Source: Pseudorhizobium flavum | GTDB taxonomy: Bacteria > Pseudomonadota > Alphaproteobacteria > Rhizobiales > Rhizobiaceae | Assembly: GCF_902502825.2 (NCBI RefSeq) | Contig: NZ_LR723670.1 | Location: 2,542,001-2,606,000, forward strand | DNA length: 64,000 nucleotides | Direction of reading: 5' to 3' | Part shown: positions 54,474 through 62,819 of the stretch, piece after piece | Numbering within the stretch: the first letter of the stretch is position 1 | How the letters are laid out: every line of letters begins with the position of its first letter | Position numbers and translations under genes: made by a program | The notes under the pieces: model-generated | Told to the model about the DNA's origin: nothing | Seen by the model: the letters and a program-made list of their open reading frames with translations, nothing else | The model's database searches: none

Positions 54474-55861
54474 CAGCCGTGGCCCTCCTTGGTAAAGCTG
54501 CCTGAGACCGCCTTGCGCTCCTTGAGGAAGGCCGTCGGCTGACGCGAACCGACCAGACCGCGTGGCTTGAAGACCATGACGGTGATCATCGCCAGTCCGA
54601 ACAGCAGCATGCGGTAGAGTTCCGGCGTGAAGTCCGGCCCGAAGACATGCTTCAGGAACTCCATCTCGCGCAACAGTTCCGTACCGCCAACCATGACGAC
54701 CGCAGCGATGGCGATGCCGGTGAGCGAGCCCATGCCGCCAAGCACGACGATCGCAAGGATGACCGCCGATTCCAGGAAGACGAAGCTCTCGGGTGAGACG
54801 AAGCCCTGCCGGGTTGCGAAGAAGGCGCCGGCGAAGCCACCGAACATGGCACCGATGGCAAATGCCGTCAGCTTCGTGGTCACGGTGTTGATGCCGAGCG
54901 AACGGCAGGCGATCTCGTCCTCACGCAAGGCTTCCCACGCACGGCCGATCGGCATGCGGCGCAGCTTGATGCTCACATAGGCTGTCAGCATGCAGAGCGC
55001 CAGGATCAGGTAGAACAGGAAGATCTTGTAGTAGGCGGAGGACATGGAGAGTCCCCACGCCTTGGTGAAATTGTTCGCTGCTCCGACGTCGAAGGACCAG
55101 ATGCCGAAGAAGGATGCTTTCGGGATACCGGAGATACCAAAGGTGCCCCGGGTCACGTCCGTCCAGTTGATCAGCACGAGGCGGATGATTTCGCCGAAGG
55201 CGAGCGTCACGATGGCAAGGTAATCGCCCCGCAGGCGGAGCACCGGAAAACCGAGGATGATGCCCCAGAAGGCGGCAAGGATGCCCGACAACGGCAACAG
55301 GACCCAGAAGGACAGGCCGAAATGCTGGGAGAGCAAGGCGTAGGAATAGGCGCCGACGGCATAGAAGGCGACATAGCCGAGATCGAGGAGGCCTGCGAGG
55401 CCAACCACGATATTCAGGCCCCATGCCAGCATGACGTAGATGAGGATCTGGATGCCGAAGTTGTCGACATACTTGAGCGACCCCTGCGTTCCGGCGAGCG
55501 TTACCGCCACGAACGGATAGATCAGCATGCCAGCGAGCGCGATCTTGAGGAAGTGCGTGTGGAAGAACCCCTTCTCGTCGGATACTTCGGGGACCCCCGC
55601 CTTGGCTTTGGCAAGCTTTCGCTTGTCAAGGTGCGGCTTCACGAAGGCAACGACGATGAACCGGCTGACCGCGGCAACGACCACGAAGATCGCCAGCAAT
55701 CCCCACCGGGTGCGCCAGACCAACTGGTTGTTGATGTTCTGGTAGGTCTCGATGCCGACATAGAGAAGGAAGAGGCCGAAGGCCATGGCGCCCGCGAAGA
55801 GCGCTTCCTTCAGGGCCTTGCTCATGAGGCCCGTGTTTTCGGAAGTAGAAGCTTGCGACAT
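54473..55861 (-). CDS. livM: Branched-chain amino-acid ABC transporter permease LivM
   Basis: A 462-residue permease with ten or so helices. The N-terminal 120 residues are a membrane extension seen in many rhizobial LivM proteins. The core has GLAGLLDLGYVAFYAVGAYS and the loop AWEALREDEIACRSLGINT characteristic of LivM. It starts 1 base after the livH stop. Confidence 0.93.
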   Translation of the reverse strand: MSQASTSENTGLMSKALKEALFAGAMAFGLFLLYVGIETYQNINNQLVWRTRWGLLAIFVVVAAVSRFIVVAFVKPHLDKRKLAKAKAGVPEVSDEKGFFHTHFLKIALAGMLIYPFVAVTLAGTQGSLKYVDNFGIQILIYVMLAWGLNIVVGLAGLLDLGYVAFYAVGAYSYALLSQHFGLSFWVLLPLSGILAAFWGIILGFPVLRLRGDYLAIVTLAFGEIIRLVLINWTDVTRGTFGISGIPKASFFGIWSFDVGAANNFTKAWGLSMSSAYYKIFLFYLILALCMLTAYVSIKLRRMPIGRAWEALREDEIACRSLGINTVTTKLTAFAIGAMFGGFAGAFFATRQGFVSPESFVFLESAVILAIVVLGGMGSLTGIAIAAVVMVGGTELLREMEFLKHVFGPDFTPELYRMLLFGLAMITVMVFKPRGLVGSRQPTAFLKERKAVSGSFTKEGHG

Positions 55862-55862
55862 G

Positions 55863-56765
55863 TCAAACCTTCTCCACTTCCGGACGACCGAGAATGCCGG
55901 TCGGCTTGAAGATCAGCACGAAGGCGAGCAGCGCGAATGTTGCGACGTCCTTGTAGGCGATCGTGAAATAGGCAGACCAGAGCGATTCAATGAGACCGAT
56001 CAGCAGGCCGCCGAGGACAGCACCCGGAAGGGATCCGATCCCGCCGAGAACGGCAGCCGTGAAGGCCTTGACCCCTGGGATAAAGCCGTCGTTGAACGTC
56101 GCGACGCCGTAATACATCAGGTACATCGTGCCGGCGACGGCAGCGAGTGCAGCACCCATCACGAAGGTGATCGAGATCGTGCGATCCACATCCACGCCGA
56201 GAAGCGCAGCCATTTTCCGATCCTGCTCCGTGGCGCGCTGGGCACGCCCGAGTGGCGTCTTGTTGACGATATACCAGAAGATCGTCAGCAAAACTGCGGT
56301 GACGGCGATGATGATGATCTGCTTCAAGGAGATGGTGATCGCGCCGAAATGGTAGACATCGGTCACGAGCGACGGGATCGGCTTGTTGCGGGGTCCCTGC
56401 GTTACCTGGATGAAGTTGGACAGCACGATCGACATGCCGATCGCCGTGATCAGAGGCGCCAGGCGGAATGAGCCGCGAAGAGGCCTGTAGGCCACGCGCT
56501 CGATCGTCCAGTTCCACAGGCTGGTCATCAGCATAGCGACCACCAGCATCACCAGCAGCGCCAGCGCGACAGGCACGCCAGCGATGAATGAGGTGAGGAT
56601 AAGGAAGACGATCAGTGCGGCGAAGGCGCCGAGCATGAAAATGTCACCATGGGCAAAGTTGATCATGCCGATGATGCCGTAAACCATCGTATAGCCGATT
56701 GCGATCAGGCCATAGATGGATCCAAGCGTCAGCCCGTTAGCGAGCTGCTGGATAAAGTACTCCAT
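55863..56765 (-). CDS. livH: Branched-chain amino-acid ABC transporter permease LivH
   Basis: A 300-residue permease starting MEYFIQQLANGLTLGSIYGL, the classical LivH opening, and including the loop ATEQDRKMAALLGVDVDRT. It is the first gene of the five-gene livHMGF-DUF6867 block. The upstream in-frame ATG (56801) is less conserved. Confidence 0.93.
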   Translation of the reverse strand: MEYFIQQLANGLTLGSIYGLIAIGYTMVYGIIGMINFAHGDIFMLGAFAALIVFLILTSFIAGVPVALALLVMLVVAMLMTSLWNWTIERVAYRPLRGSFRLAPLITAIGMSIVLSNFIQVTQGPRNKPIPSLVTDVYHFGAITISLKQIIIIAVTAVLLTIFWYIVNKTPLGRAQRATEQDRKMAALLGVDVDRTISITFVMGAALAAVAGTMYLMYYGVATFNDGFIPGVKAFTAAVLGGIGSLPGAVLGGLLIGLIESLWSAYFTIAYKDVATFALLAFVLIFKPTGILGRPEVEKV

Positions 56766-57145
56766 CAATTTTCCCCTGGATGCGGTTCCCGAAGGCCGCA
56801 TCTTCTCTATTCCCGCCCCGGCGAGTCTCCCGGGCTCCGGCGCGCATCCAATACCGGTTTCGGGTCAAATGTGAAGACAAAAAGCCGAGAACGAGGCGAA
56901 AACGCGTCTTTCTCAACAGCCTGCCTATTGAAAAGGCGCAGTTTTCGGTTCTGAGGCAGCCATCCGCCCAAAATTGCTGCGCCTCGCGTCCGAGGCTGTT
57001 CCTTCCGGCGCGCGCACCTGGCAGGCTCGCTGGAGCGGGTGCGAGTTTGCGCATGCAGCATCAGAAAAACAACGAGTTGTTTGGTGCGCCATCCCCGCTG
57101 TCTCCACCCCGCCTATTCTGAAGCTCTATCAGCGGAGCAAAGACA
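56766..57145. other. Intergenic region between livH and DUF2793 gene
   Basis: About 380 bases with no convincing gene. The two flanking genes diverge, so both promoters should lie here. The stretch TGAAAAGGCGCAGTTTTCGGTTCTGAG (around 56930-56956) is visible AT-richer DNA but I cannot assign a motif. Confidence 0.45.
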
Positions 57146-58171
57146 ATGGCCGACAGGACCAGCAATCTGGAAATGCCTTTCATCCTTCCCTCTCAGGCAC
57201 AGAAGCATGTCACCCACAATGAGGCACTGCTTGTTCTGGATACGATGGTGCAACTGACCATTGCCGAAGATCGTGCCGATCCCCCGGCCAACCCACCGGG
57301 GGGCACCTGCTTCCTGGTCAAAGAAGCAGCTTCCGGCGAATGGTCTGGCAAGGATGGAAAGATCGCGGCATGGCAGGATGGTGGTTGGACCTTCCACCAG
57401 CCGCTTTCCGGCTGGCGCGCATGGTTTGCAACGACCGGCGCGCTCAAGGTCTTCTGGGAGGACGAGTGGCGGTCTGTCCTGCCTCTCTCGCCAAGGTTCG
57501 AGGGCATCGGGATCAACGCCGACAGTAACGCCACCAACCGGCTGGTTGTCGCCTCCCCCGCCTCGCTTTTCGACCATACGGGAAGCGGCCACCAGTTGAA
57601 GATCAACAAGGCTGCCGCCGGCGATACTGGATCGCTGCTCTTCCAGACAGCGTATACGGGCTATGCCGAACTCGGCCTCGCCGGAGGAAACGCCTTCTCG
57701 ATCAAGGTCAGCGACGGAAACATGTGGAAGACTGCGCTCGCTATCGACGCAGGTGGTCGCCACACCCGACCGAACCAGCCGGCGATGAGGGCCTACCGGA
57801 CAGGCACCAGCATGACACCGGCGGACGGACAGCAAACGGGCTTCACGCATTTCGGCGTCAATCGCGGCGGCTTCGAGCTATCGGGCTCGACCTCCGGCGG
57901 TGGCAGCGCAATCCTGGTGCCGGCAAGCGGAATCTATCTGGCGAGCCTACAGGTTAGGACGGCCTCTTCCTCCGGCCATGTGATTGCGATTGCCGCAAAC
58001 GGAAGTGCGAGTGCCCTCCAGGTCGCAGGCGCCTCCGGCTCATCGGGAACACTTTCCGCCAGCATGATCATGGAACTGGAAGCCGGGGACCTGCTATCCC
58101 TTCATCACAGCGGTACCGCCACGGTTCTGCTGGGCGATGGCAGCACGAACCTGTCGCTGGCGATGTTGTAG
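57146..58171 (+). CDS. DUF2793 domain protein (phage-tail-like)
   Basis: A 341-residue protein. The N-terminal half matches DUF2793: LEMPFILPSQAQKHVTHNEA, then PPGGTCFLVKEAASGEWSG and GWTFHQPLSGWRAW. The C-terminal half is Gly/Ser/Thr-rich (SGSTSGGGSAILVPASG) with beta-strand character. The family is often found in prophages and gene-transfer-agent-like loci, but no other phage gene is near. Ribosome binding site GGAG upstream of the ATG. Confidence 0.78.
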   Translation: MADRTSNLEMPFILPSQAQKHVTHNEALLVLDTMVQLTIAEDRADPPANPPGGTCFLVKEAASGEWSGKDGKIAAWQDGGWTFHQPLSGWRAWFATTGALKVFWEDEWRSVLPLSPRFEGIGINADSNATNRLVVASPASLFDHTGSGHQLKINKAAAGDTGSLLFQTAYTGYAELGLAGGNAFSIKVSDGNMWKTALAIDAGGRHTRPNQPAMRAYRTGTSMTPADGQQTGFTHFGVNRGGFELSGSTSGGGSAILVPASGIYLASLQVRTASSSGHVIAIAANGSASALQVAGASGSSGTLSASMIMELEAGDLLSLHHSGTATVLLGDGSTNLSLAML

Positions 58172-58308
58172 GCGCTGCGAACGGCAGCATTTGCCGACAG
58201 AACCGTGCAGGTGGACGAGGTGCGCAGACACGTTTTAAGGGCGCGAACGCCAGGCCGCCAAACCGATTTCAACTGCTGGCAGCTTCTGGAACAATTGCTT
58301 CGCCACAT

Positions 58309-58323
58309 TTAGGTAAATGTTAA
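58309..58323 (+). promoter_or_regulatory. CtrA-like box upstream of sciP
   Basis: TTAG-N7-TTAA matches the CtrA consensus TTAA-N7-TTAA at 7 of 8 positions and lies 53 bases before the sciP start. In Caulobacter sciP is a CtrA target and its product inhibits CtrA. Confidence 0.5.
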
Positions 58324-58375
58324 AACTGCGGGTCTAGGCTCCCCTCCGTGGTCTTGTGTTTGTGTAGAGAGTCCC

Positions 58376-58651
58376 ATGACCGAATTGATACGACCCCGAG
58401 TTAAATATGTCATCGGCCCCGATGGCAGTCCGCTGACGATCGCCGACCTGCCGCCGGCCAATACCCGCCGCTGGGTCATCCGCCGCAAGGCGGAGGTGGT
58501 TGCCGCGGTTCGGGGCGGGTTGCTCAGCCTCGAAGAGGCGTGCGAGCGCTATACCTTGACCGTCGAGGAGTTTCTCTCCTGGCAGTCCTCCATCAACGAT
58601 CACGGGCTTGCCGGTCTACGGACGACACGGATACAGCAGTACCGGCACTAG
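58376..58651 (+). CDS. sciP: CtrA inhibitor SciP (DUF1153)
   Basis: A 91-residue protein matching SciP/DUF1153: VKYVIGPDGSPLTIADLPP, then RWVIRRKAEVVAAVRGGLLS, then EACERYTLTVEEFLSWQ, a helix-turn-helix. In Caulobacter SciP binds CtrA at promoters and blocks CtrA-dependent transcription, closing a cell-cycle window. Together with ctrA and chpT nearby, conserved function is likely. Confidence 0.9.
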   Translation: MTELIRPRVKYVIGPDGSPLTIADLPPANTRRWVIRRKAEVVAAVRGGLLSLEEACERYTLTVEEFLSWQSSINDHGLAGLRTTRIQQYRH

Positions 58652-58838
58652 GCCCGGTACGGAACGACTTGCAACTTAGGCGCCGAACGGGAGACCACAC
58701 CGCGGCGCCTTTTCGCATTGGCGACCTTGTTCGATGCCTGCCATGGGGTCTTGGAGCCGTCGCCAGCCCTCCCTTCGGGGCCGGCCTCCCTATGTGCGCC
58801 CGATATGCGGTCTGTTACCCAGCGCATAGGGGAAATCA

Positions 58839-59120
58839 ATGGACATCGAACATGAGCCGGCGAAATCCGGCGGCCGCTACGTGGCACGGATCGACGGACA
58901 CGAGGCGGAGCTCACCTACTCGCGCGCGTCAGCCTCGCTTGTCATCGTTGATCACACCGGCGTTCCGGACGCCTTGCGCGGCCGGGGCGTAGGGCAGGCG
59001 CTGGCGTTGCACGCCGTAGAAGAGGCGCGCCGCGGCGGCTGGAAGATCCTGCCGCTCTGCCCGTTCATGCGTGCCCAAGCTCTACGGCATTCGGATTGGA
59101 AGGACGTGATAAGCACATAG
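58839..59120 (+). CDS. GNAT-like N-acetyltransferase, small
   Basis: A 93-residue protein of the YidJ/Gcn5-related type: AELTYSRASASLVIVDHTGVP, DALRGRGVGQALALHAVEEA (acetyl-CoA loop), and LPLCPFMRAQALRH with the PFM motif. AGGGGAAA precedes the ATG. Substrate unknown. It lies between sciP and fliJ. Confidence 0.82.
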   Translation: MDIEHEPAKSGGRYVARIDGHEAELTYSRASASLVIVDHTGVPDALRGRGVGQALALHAVEEARRGGWKILPLCPFMRAQALRHSDWKDVIST

Positions 59121-59189
59121 GCGACCGTCGGCAGAGAGCCGGCGGACGTTCTCAAAAGGCCAGGAGTGAGATGCGCAAGAACCGCTCGT

Positions 59190-59540
59190 TCAGGCGCGGG
59201 CGCGCATTACACCGTCCCGCTCTTCCAGGGCTGCCGCCTTGGCGAATTCGGCCTGGGCCTCCTCCAGCGCCAGTTCCGCAGCCTCCTGCTGGACCTTCAG
59301 CTCGCGGATCGAAACCTGCAGGTTGTCTGCCCTCTGGCGAGCCGCCTTCGCAAAGGTGGGATAGGCGAAATGGGCCGGATCAGAGATACCGGACTTCTTC
59401 TCCTCGAGCCCGATCTGGTGTTCGAGTTCCTTCGCCATCCGCTCGAACTCAGACATCATCATCTGTAGCTGCTGCAACTGGCGGCGTTTTTCATTGACCT
59501 GAAATTCCTTCAGGCGAACTAGGCTGTCACGCGACTTCAT
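59190..59540 (-). CDS. fliJ: Flagellar export chaperone FliJ-like protein
   Basis: A 116-residue, nearly all-helical protein (NEKRRQLQQLQMMMSEFERM; QVSIRELKVQQEAAELALEE), as in FliJ, a coiled-coil component of the flagellar export gate. The ATG at 59540 gives the usual N-terminus MKSRDSLVRLKEFQ. It is divergent from ctrA; this pair is conserved in alphaproteobacteria. FliJ-family proteins are poorly conserved in sequence, so context carries weight. Confidence 0.75.
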   Translation of the reverse strand: MKSRDSLVRLKEFQVNEKRRQLQQLQMMMSEFERMAKELEHQIGLEEKKSGISDPAHFAYPTFAKAARQRADNLQVSIRELKVQQEAAELALEEAQAEFAKAAALEERDGVMRARA

Positions 59541-59959
59541 ACGCAATACTCCGTGGGTAGCGGCACCCCGCCTGTAACCGGATCGATACACTCCCGGTCA
59601 AAAATATCCGGTTGTGTTAATCCGAACTCCTTCCGCGTTAACCTTTCGTTTACGGGCATCATTAACAATACGGGTGATCATTTAAGGGTCGGTAAATGCC
59701 GAGGCCGAAATTGGGCGCGACAATGGAGAGTCGCATGAATCACTTAGCGGGTTTTCTTCACGCGATGGTTCAAGTCGGGCGATGACCAATCCTCATGGTA
59801 AATCAGTTGGCTGAGCTTTATGCTTAATAAGTTCGATATCTCTTGCCAGAGTGAATCAGAATTTGTTAACCATTTGGTGGCAGCTTCCAAATCAGGCGCG
59901 GCTGGATCCGTATCGCTCAGGTGGGACGGACTGCCTGAGCGGCGGTAAAGGGGAAAAAC
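59541..59959. promoter_or_regulatory. ctrA/fliJ divergent regulatory region with CtrA-like boxes
   Basis: A 419-base region with no gene. TTAA-N7-TTTA (59638-59652) fits the CtrA consensus with one mismatch, and TTAACCAT (59866-59873) is the classical half-site. Further TTAA-containing AT-rich stretches lie near 59615-59685. Autoregulation of ctrA from this region is expected. Confidence 0.55.
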
Positions 59960-60661
59960 ATGCGGGTTCTACTCATCGAAGATGACAGCGCGACAGCGCA
60001 GAGCATCGAACTGATGCTGAAATCGGAAAGCTTCAACGTCTACACGACAGACCTGGGCGAAGAAGGCGTCGATCTCGGCAAGCTGTACGACTACGACATC
60101 ATCCTCCTCGACCTCAACCTGCCCGACATGTCGGGCTACGAGGTTCTCCGCACGCTGCGGCTTTCCAAGGTCAAGACGCCCATCCTCATCCTCTCCGGCA
60201 TGGCCGGCATCGAGGACAAGGTGCGCGGCCTCGGCTTCGGCGCCGACGACTACATGACCAAGCCTTTCCACAAGGACGAACTGGTAGCCCGCATTCACGC
60301 CATCGTCCGCCGATCGAAGGGCCACGCGCAGTCGATCATCATCACCGGCGAACTCATCGTGAACCTCGACGCCAAGACGGTGGAAGTCGGCGGTCAGCGT
60401 GTTCACCTCACCGGCAAGGAATACCAGATGCTGGAGCTGCTCTCGCTCCGCAAAGGCACGACACTGACGAAGGAAATGTTCCTGAACCACCTTTATGGCG
60501 GCATGGACGAGCCGGAACTGAAGATCATCGACGTCTTCATCTGCAAACTGCGCAAGAAGCTCGCCAATGCGGCCGGTGGCGCCAATTACATCGAAACGGT
60601 CTGGGGCCGCGGCTATGTGCTGCGCGAGCCGGAAGGCAACGAATACGCTGAGATCGCCTGA
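59960..60661 (+). CDS. ctrA: Cell-cycle response regulator CtrA
   Basis: A 233-residue OmpR-type regulator, the master cell-cycle regulator of alphaproteobacteria. [20 protein letters not shown] opens the receiver, with the phosphoacceptor in [13 protein letters not shown] and the lysine in [15 protein letters not shown]. The wing-helix domain has [20 protein letters not shown]. Phosphorylated through ChpT, which is encoded 600 bases away. Length and sequence are typical. Confidence 0.97.
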   Translation: MRVLLIEDDSATAQSIELMLKSESFNVYTTDLGEEGVDLGKLYDYDIILLDLNLPDMSGYEVLRTLRLSKVKTPILILSGMAGIEDKVRGLGFGADDYMTKPFHKDELVARIHAIVRRSKGHAQSIIITGELIVNLDAKTVEVGGQRVHLTGKEYQMLELLSLRKGTTLTKEMFLNHLYGGMDEPELKIIDVFICKLRKKLANAAGGANYIETVWGRGYVLREPEGNEYAEIA

Positions 60662-60690
60662 ACCGGCTTCTCCACCGAGTCGCCTTGACG

Positions 60691-60719
60691 ACGCCCGCGC
60701 TTGCCGCGGGCGTTTTTTT
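60691..60719 (+). terminator. Intrinsic terminator of ctrA
   Basis: ACGCCCGCG (60691-60699) pairs perfectly with CGCGGGCGT (60705-60713), loop of 5, followed by a run of T (60713-60719). It lies 30 bases beyond the ctrA stop. Confidence 0.9.
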
Positions 60720-60810
60720 GTATGCGGTAACGGGTTGCGGTCACGCTCCCTGCAGCGCTCGAACAGTCGCAGCTGTGTAGCCGTCGATATATGCTTGTCT
60801 GGAGGGGATG

Positions 60811-61173
60811 TCAGGCGGCGACCGCCAGGCCACCGAAGACCGAGGTGAGGATCTTACGGTCGAAGGGCTTGAGCAGGAAATCGTTTGCGCCGGCGCGCTT
60901 GCCGAGCATCATCTTCTTCAGGTCCGCCTCGATGACGCAGTAGAAAATGCGGACATCCTTGCCGTTCGGCAGGCCCCTGACCGCCTGGATCACGTCCAGG
61001 GCGCCTTCCAGTGCGGCATCCACGATGAGGAAGGCTGGCAATTCGGCCTGGCAGCGACTGATCGCCTCGCGGGCGCTCTCGGCCTCGATGACCACGAACC
61101 CGAGCTCGGACAGGATACGCTTTCCGACCTTGCGGACGACATCCGAACCATCGGCAATCATCAGGCGCTGCAT
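60811..61173 (-). CDS. CheY-like receiver protein with atypical active site
   Basis: A 120-residue receiver. The phosphoacceptor is D52 (LIVDAALEG) and the lysine K102 (FLLKPFD). The acidic pair near the N-terminus is reduced to one aspartate (IADGSD, D8 then G9), and the switch position in IFYCVIEA has Cys or Val instead of Thr/Ser. It may therefore signal weakly or act without normal phosphorylation. It lies between ctrA and chpT and converges with ctrA. ATG at 61173 gives the canonical start MQRLMIAD. Confidence 0.8.
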   Translation of the reverse strand: MQRLMIADGSDVVRKVGKRILSELGFVVIEAESAREAISRCQAELPAFLIVDAALEGALDVIQAVRGLPNGKDVRIFYCVIEADLKKMMLGKRAGANDFLLKPFDRKILTSVFGGLAVAA

Positions 61174-61269
61174 TGACCACTCCCACCAATGGCCCTGCCT
61201 TTGGACAGGGACAAGCTCCAGCATAGGCCTATGCCGCTAAGGAATGGTTACCGGACGTCTTAAAGTCGA

Positions 61270-61917
61270 TCAGGTCGGACGGGCTTCGGCGATGAAGACG
61301 ATCTTGTCCTCCGACACGACGTGCCGGAGATCCATGCCGCATTCCTCCGCCAGAAGCACGGTATAGTAGGGCTGGATGGTGTGAGCGTCGACCGGCTCTT
61401 CCAGCGTGCCTTCAGCGATCTCTACAAACTTTGCCGGCACACGCATCATCCGCCCCTTGATGGTGATGATGAACCGGGCATCGTACTCCGGGTTTTCCAG
61501 CGTGACGTCAATTGAGCCACCGCGCGGGATGCCGCCATAGGCCACCAGGAAGAGGTTGAGCAGGAGCTTGACCCGGTTCTTGGCGACGATGGCGCGCGGT
61601 CCGTTCCACGTCACCTCCGTTTTCTTCTCCGCCGATGCGAAATCCTTCGCCGCCTTCTCCGCCTCGCCGGTGTCGATCGACGCACCGACGGAACCGGATG
61701 CGCCGAAGGCAAGCCGCGCGAACTTGAGGCGGACGGCGGCATTGAGCGCCGAGGTGCGGATCAGGTCGAGCGCATCGCTGTCGGACGCGCCCTCGTCGAG
61801 AAGTTCAAGGCCGTTGTTGATCGCGCCGACCGGCGAGATGACGTCGTGGCAGACGCGACTGCACAGGAGCGCCGCAAGATCTGGCCCTTCGAGGGTGAGA
61901 TTCGGGTTCTTGGGCAT
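61270..61917 (-). CDS. chpT: Histidine phosphotransferase ChpT
   Basis: A 215-residue phosphotransferase that relays phosphate from CckA to CtrA and CpdR. The phosphorylated histidine is in SRVCHDVISPVGAINNGLEL, the ChpT signature, and the C-terminal half resembles a degenerate ATP-binding domain (VKLLLNLFLVAYGGIPRGG). The ATG at 61917 follows AGGAGAG. Proximity to ctrA supports the assignment. Confidence 0.92.
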   Translation of the reverse strand: MPKNPNLTLEGPDLAALLCSRVCHDVISPVGAINNGLELLDEGASDSDALDLIRTSALNAAVRLKFARLAFGASGSVGASIDTGEAEKAAKDFASAEKKTEVTWNGPRAIVAKNRVKLLLNLFLVAYGGIPRGGSIDVTLENPEYDARFIITIKGRMMRVPAKFVEIAEGTLEEPVDAHTIQPYYTVLLAEECGMDLRHVVSEDKIVFIAEARPT

Positions 61918-62010
61918 ATTTCTCTCCTGATGCTGGTCACGCGACCGCTGATGCCTCAGCAAGGTTGCGCGAACATGGCGTGACCCCGGCCATAATGACA
62001 ACATATTTGG

Positions 62011-62025
62011 TAAACCGATTGTTAA
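62011..62025 (+). promoter_or_regulatory. CtrA-like box upstream of eipA
   Basis: TAAA-N7-TTAA matches the CtrA consensus TTAA-N7-TTAA at 7 of 8 positions and lies 61 bases before the eipA start. In Brucella the eipA gene is reported as a CtrA target. Confidence 0.5.
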
Positions 62026-62085
62026 GACCCCTCGACACAATATGGGAAACCCGCACCCGTACCGACAAACAAGACGGACCGAACG

Positions 62086-62673
62086 ATGCGCCTTTATAAC
62101 AACTCCCCCCTCGCCCGCCTTGCTGCGACGATGCTCGCCCTGCTCGTGATCACCGCGGCAACCGTGCGGCCAGCGCTGGCGCAGGACAGCAGCCAGTACT
62201 CGGCGCAGGAAGTGATTGACGCCGGCCACAGCTTCTTCGGCAACACCAGCGGCGGCCTGGCCAAGGTCGTGGAGAGAGCCTTCGAGCAGTATGGCCTTCC
62301 GAACGGTTATATCCTGGGCCAGGAGGGCTCCGGCGCCTTCATCGCCGGCCTGACCTATGGCGAGGGCGAACTCTACACGAAGAATGCAGGCCAGCACCCG
62401 GTCTTCTGGCAGGGGCCCTCACTGGGGATCGACTATGGCGGCCAGGGTTCACGGGCGATGATGCTGGTCTACGATCTGCCGGCGATCGAAGCCCTCTACG
62501 CCCGCTTCGGCGGCGTCTCCGGCTCCGCCTTCGTCGTCGCCGGTGTCGGCATGACCGTGATGCGCAACAATGATGTGGTCCTGGTTCCGATCCGCACCGG
62601 CGTCGGCGCTCGGCTCGGCATCAATGTCGGCTACCTCAAGCTGACGCGTTCGCCGACGTGGAACCCATTCTGA
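62086..62673 (+). CDS. eipA: Envelope integrity protein EipA (DUF1134)
   Basis: A 195-residue periplasmic protein: signal peptide ending in RPALAQ, then DUF1134 sequence YSAQEVIDAGHSFFGNTSGG, YGLPNGYILGQEGSGAFIAG and GASLGIDYGG-like strands (WQGPSLGIDYGGQGSRA). In Brucella EipA is required for envelope integrity and virulence. The role here is inferred from the family. Divergent from chpT with a CtrA-like box between. Confidence 0.88.
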   Translation: MRLYNNSPLARLAATMLALLVITAATVRPALAQDSSQYSAQEVIDAGHSFFGNTSGGLAKVVERAFEQYGLPNGYILGQEGSGAFIAGLTYGEGELYTKNAGQHPVFWQGPSLGIDYGGQGSRAMMLVYDLPAIEALYARFGGVSGSAFVVAGVGMTVMRNNDVVLVPIRTGVGARLGINVGYLKLTRSPTWNPF

Positions 62674-62684
62674 TCCAGCCGATT

Positions 62685-62709
62685 ATCCCTCCGGGCCACA
62701 GGGAGGGAT
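62685..62709 (+). terminator. Possible terminator downstream of eipA
   Basis: ATCCCTCC (62685-62692) pairs with GGAGGGAT (62702-62709), with a 9-base loop; only a short T-run (TT) follows, so it is weak. It lies 12 bases after the eipA stop. Confidence 0.45.
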
Positions 62710-62819
62710 TTCATGCATTCCAAACCATTCGACGACGCTGCACTCGCTTGCGGGCGAACAGGGGTTATGCTTAAAGGCTTGGCAATCCCTCAACCCATCC
62801 AGGCCGGCGGTACCGCATC

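Noticed and set aside
51243..56765. Urea transporter (urtABCDE) next to urease
   Set aside because: Location beside urease suggested it, but the binding protein and gene order fit LivJ/BraC and livHMGF, and Urt-type binding proteins look different.
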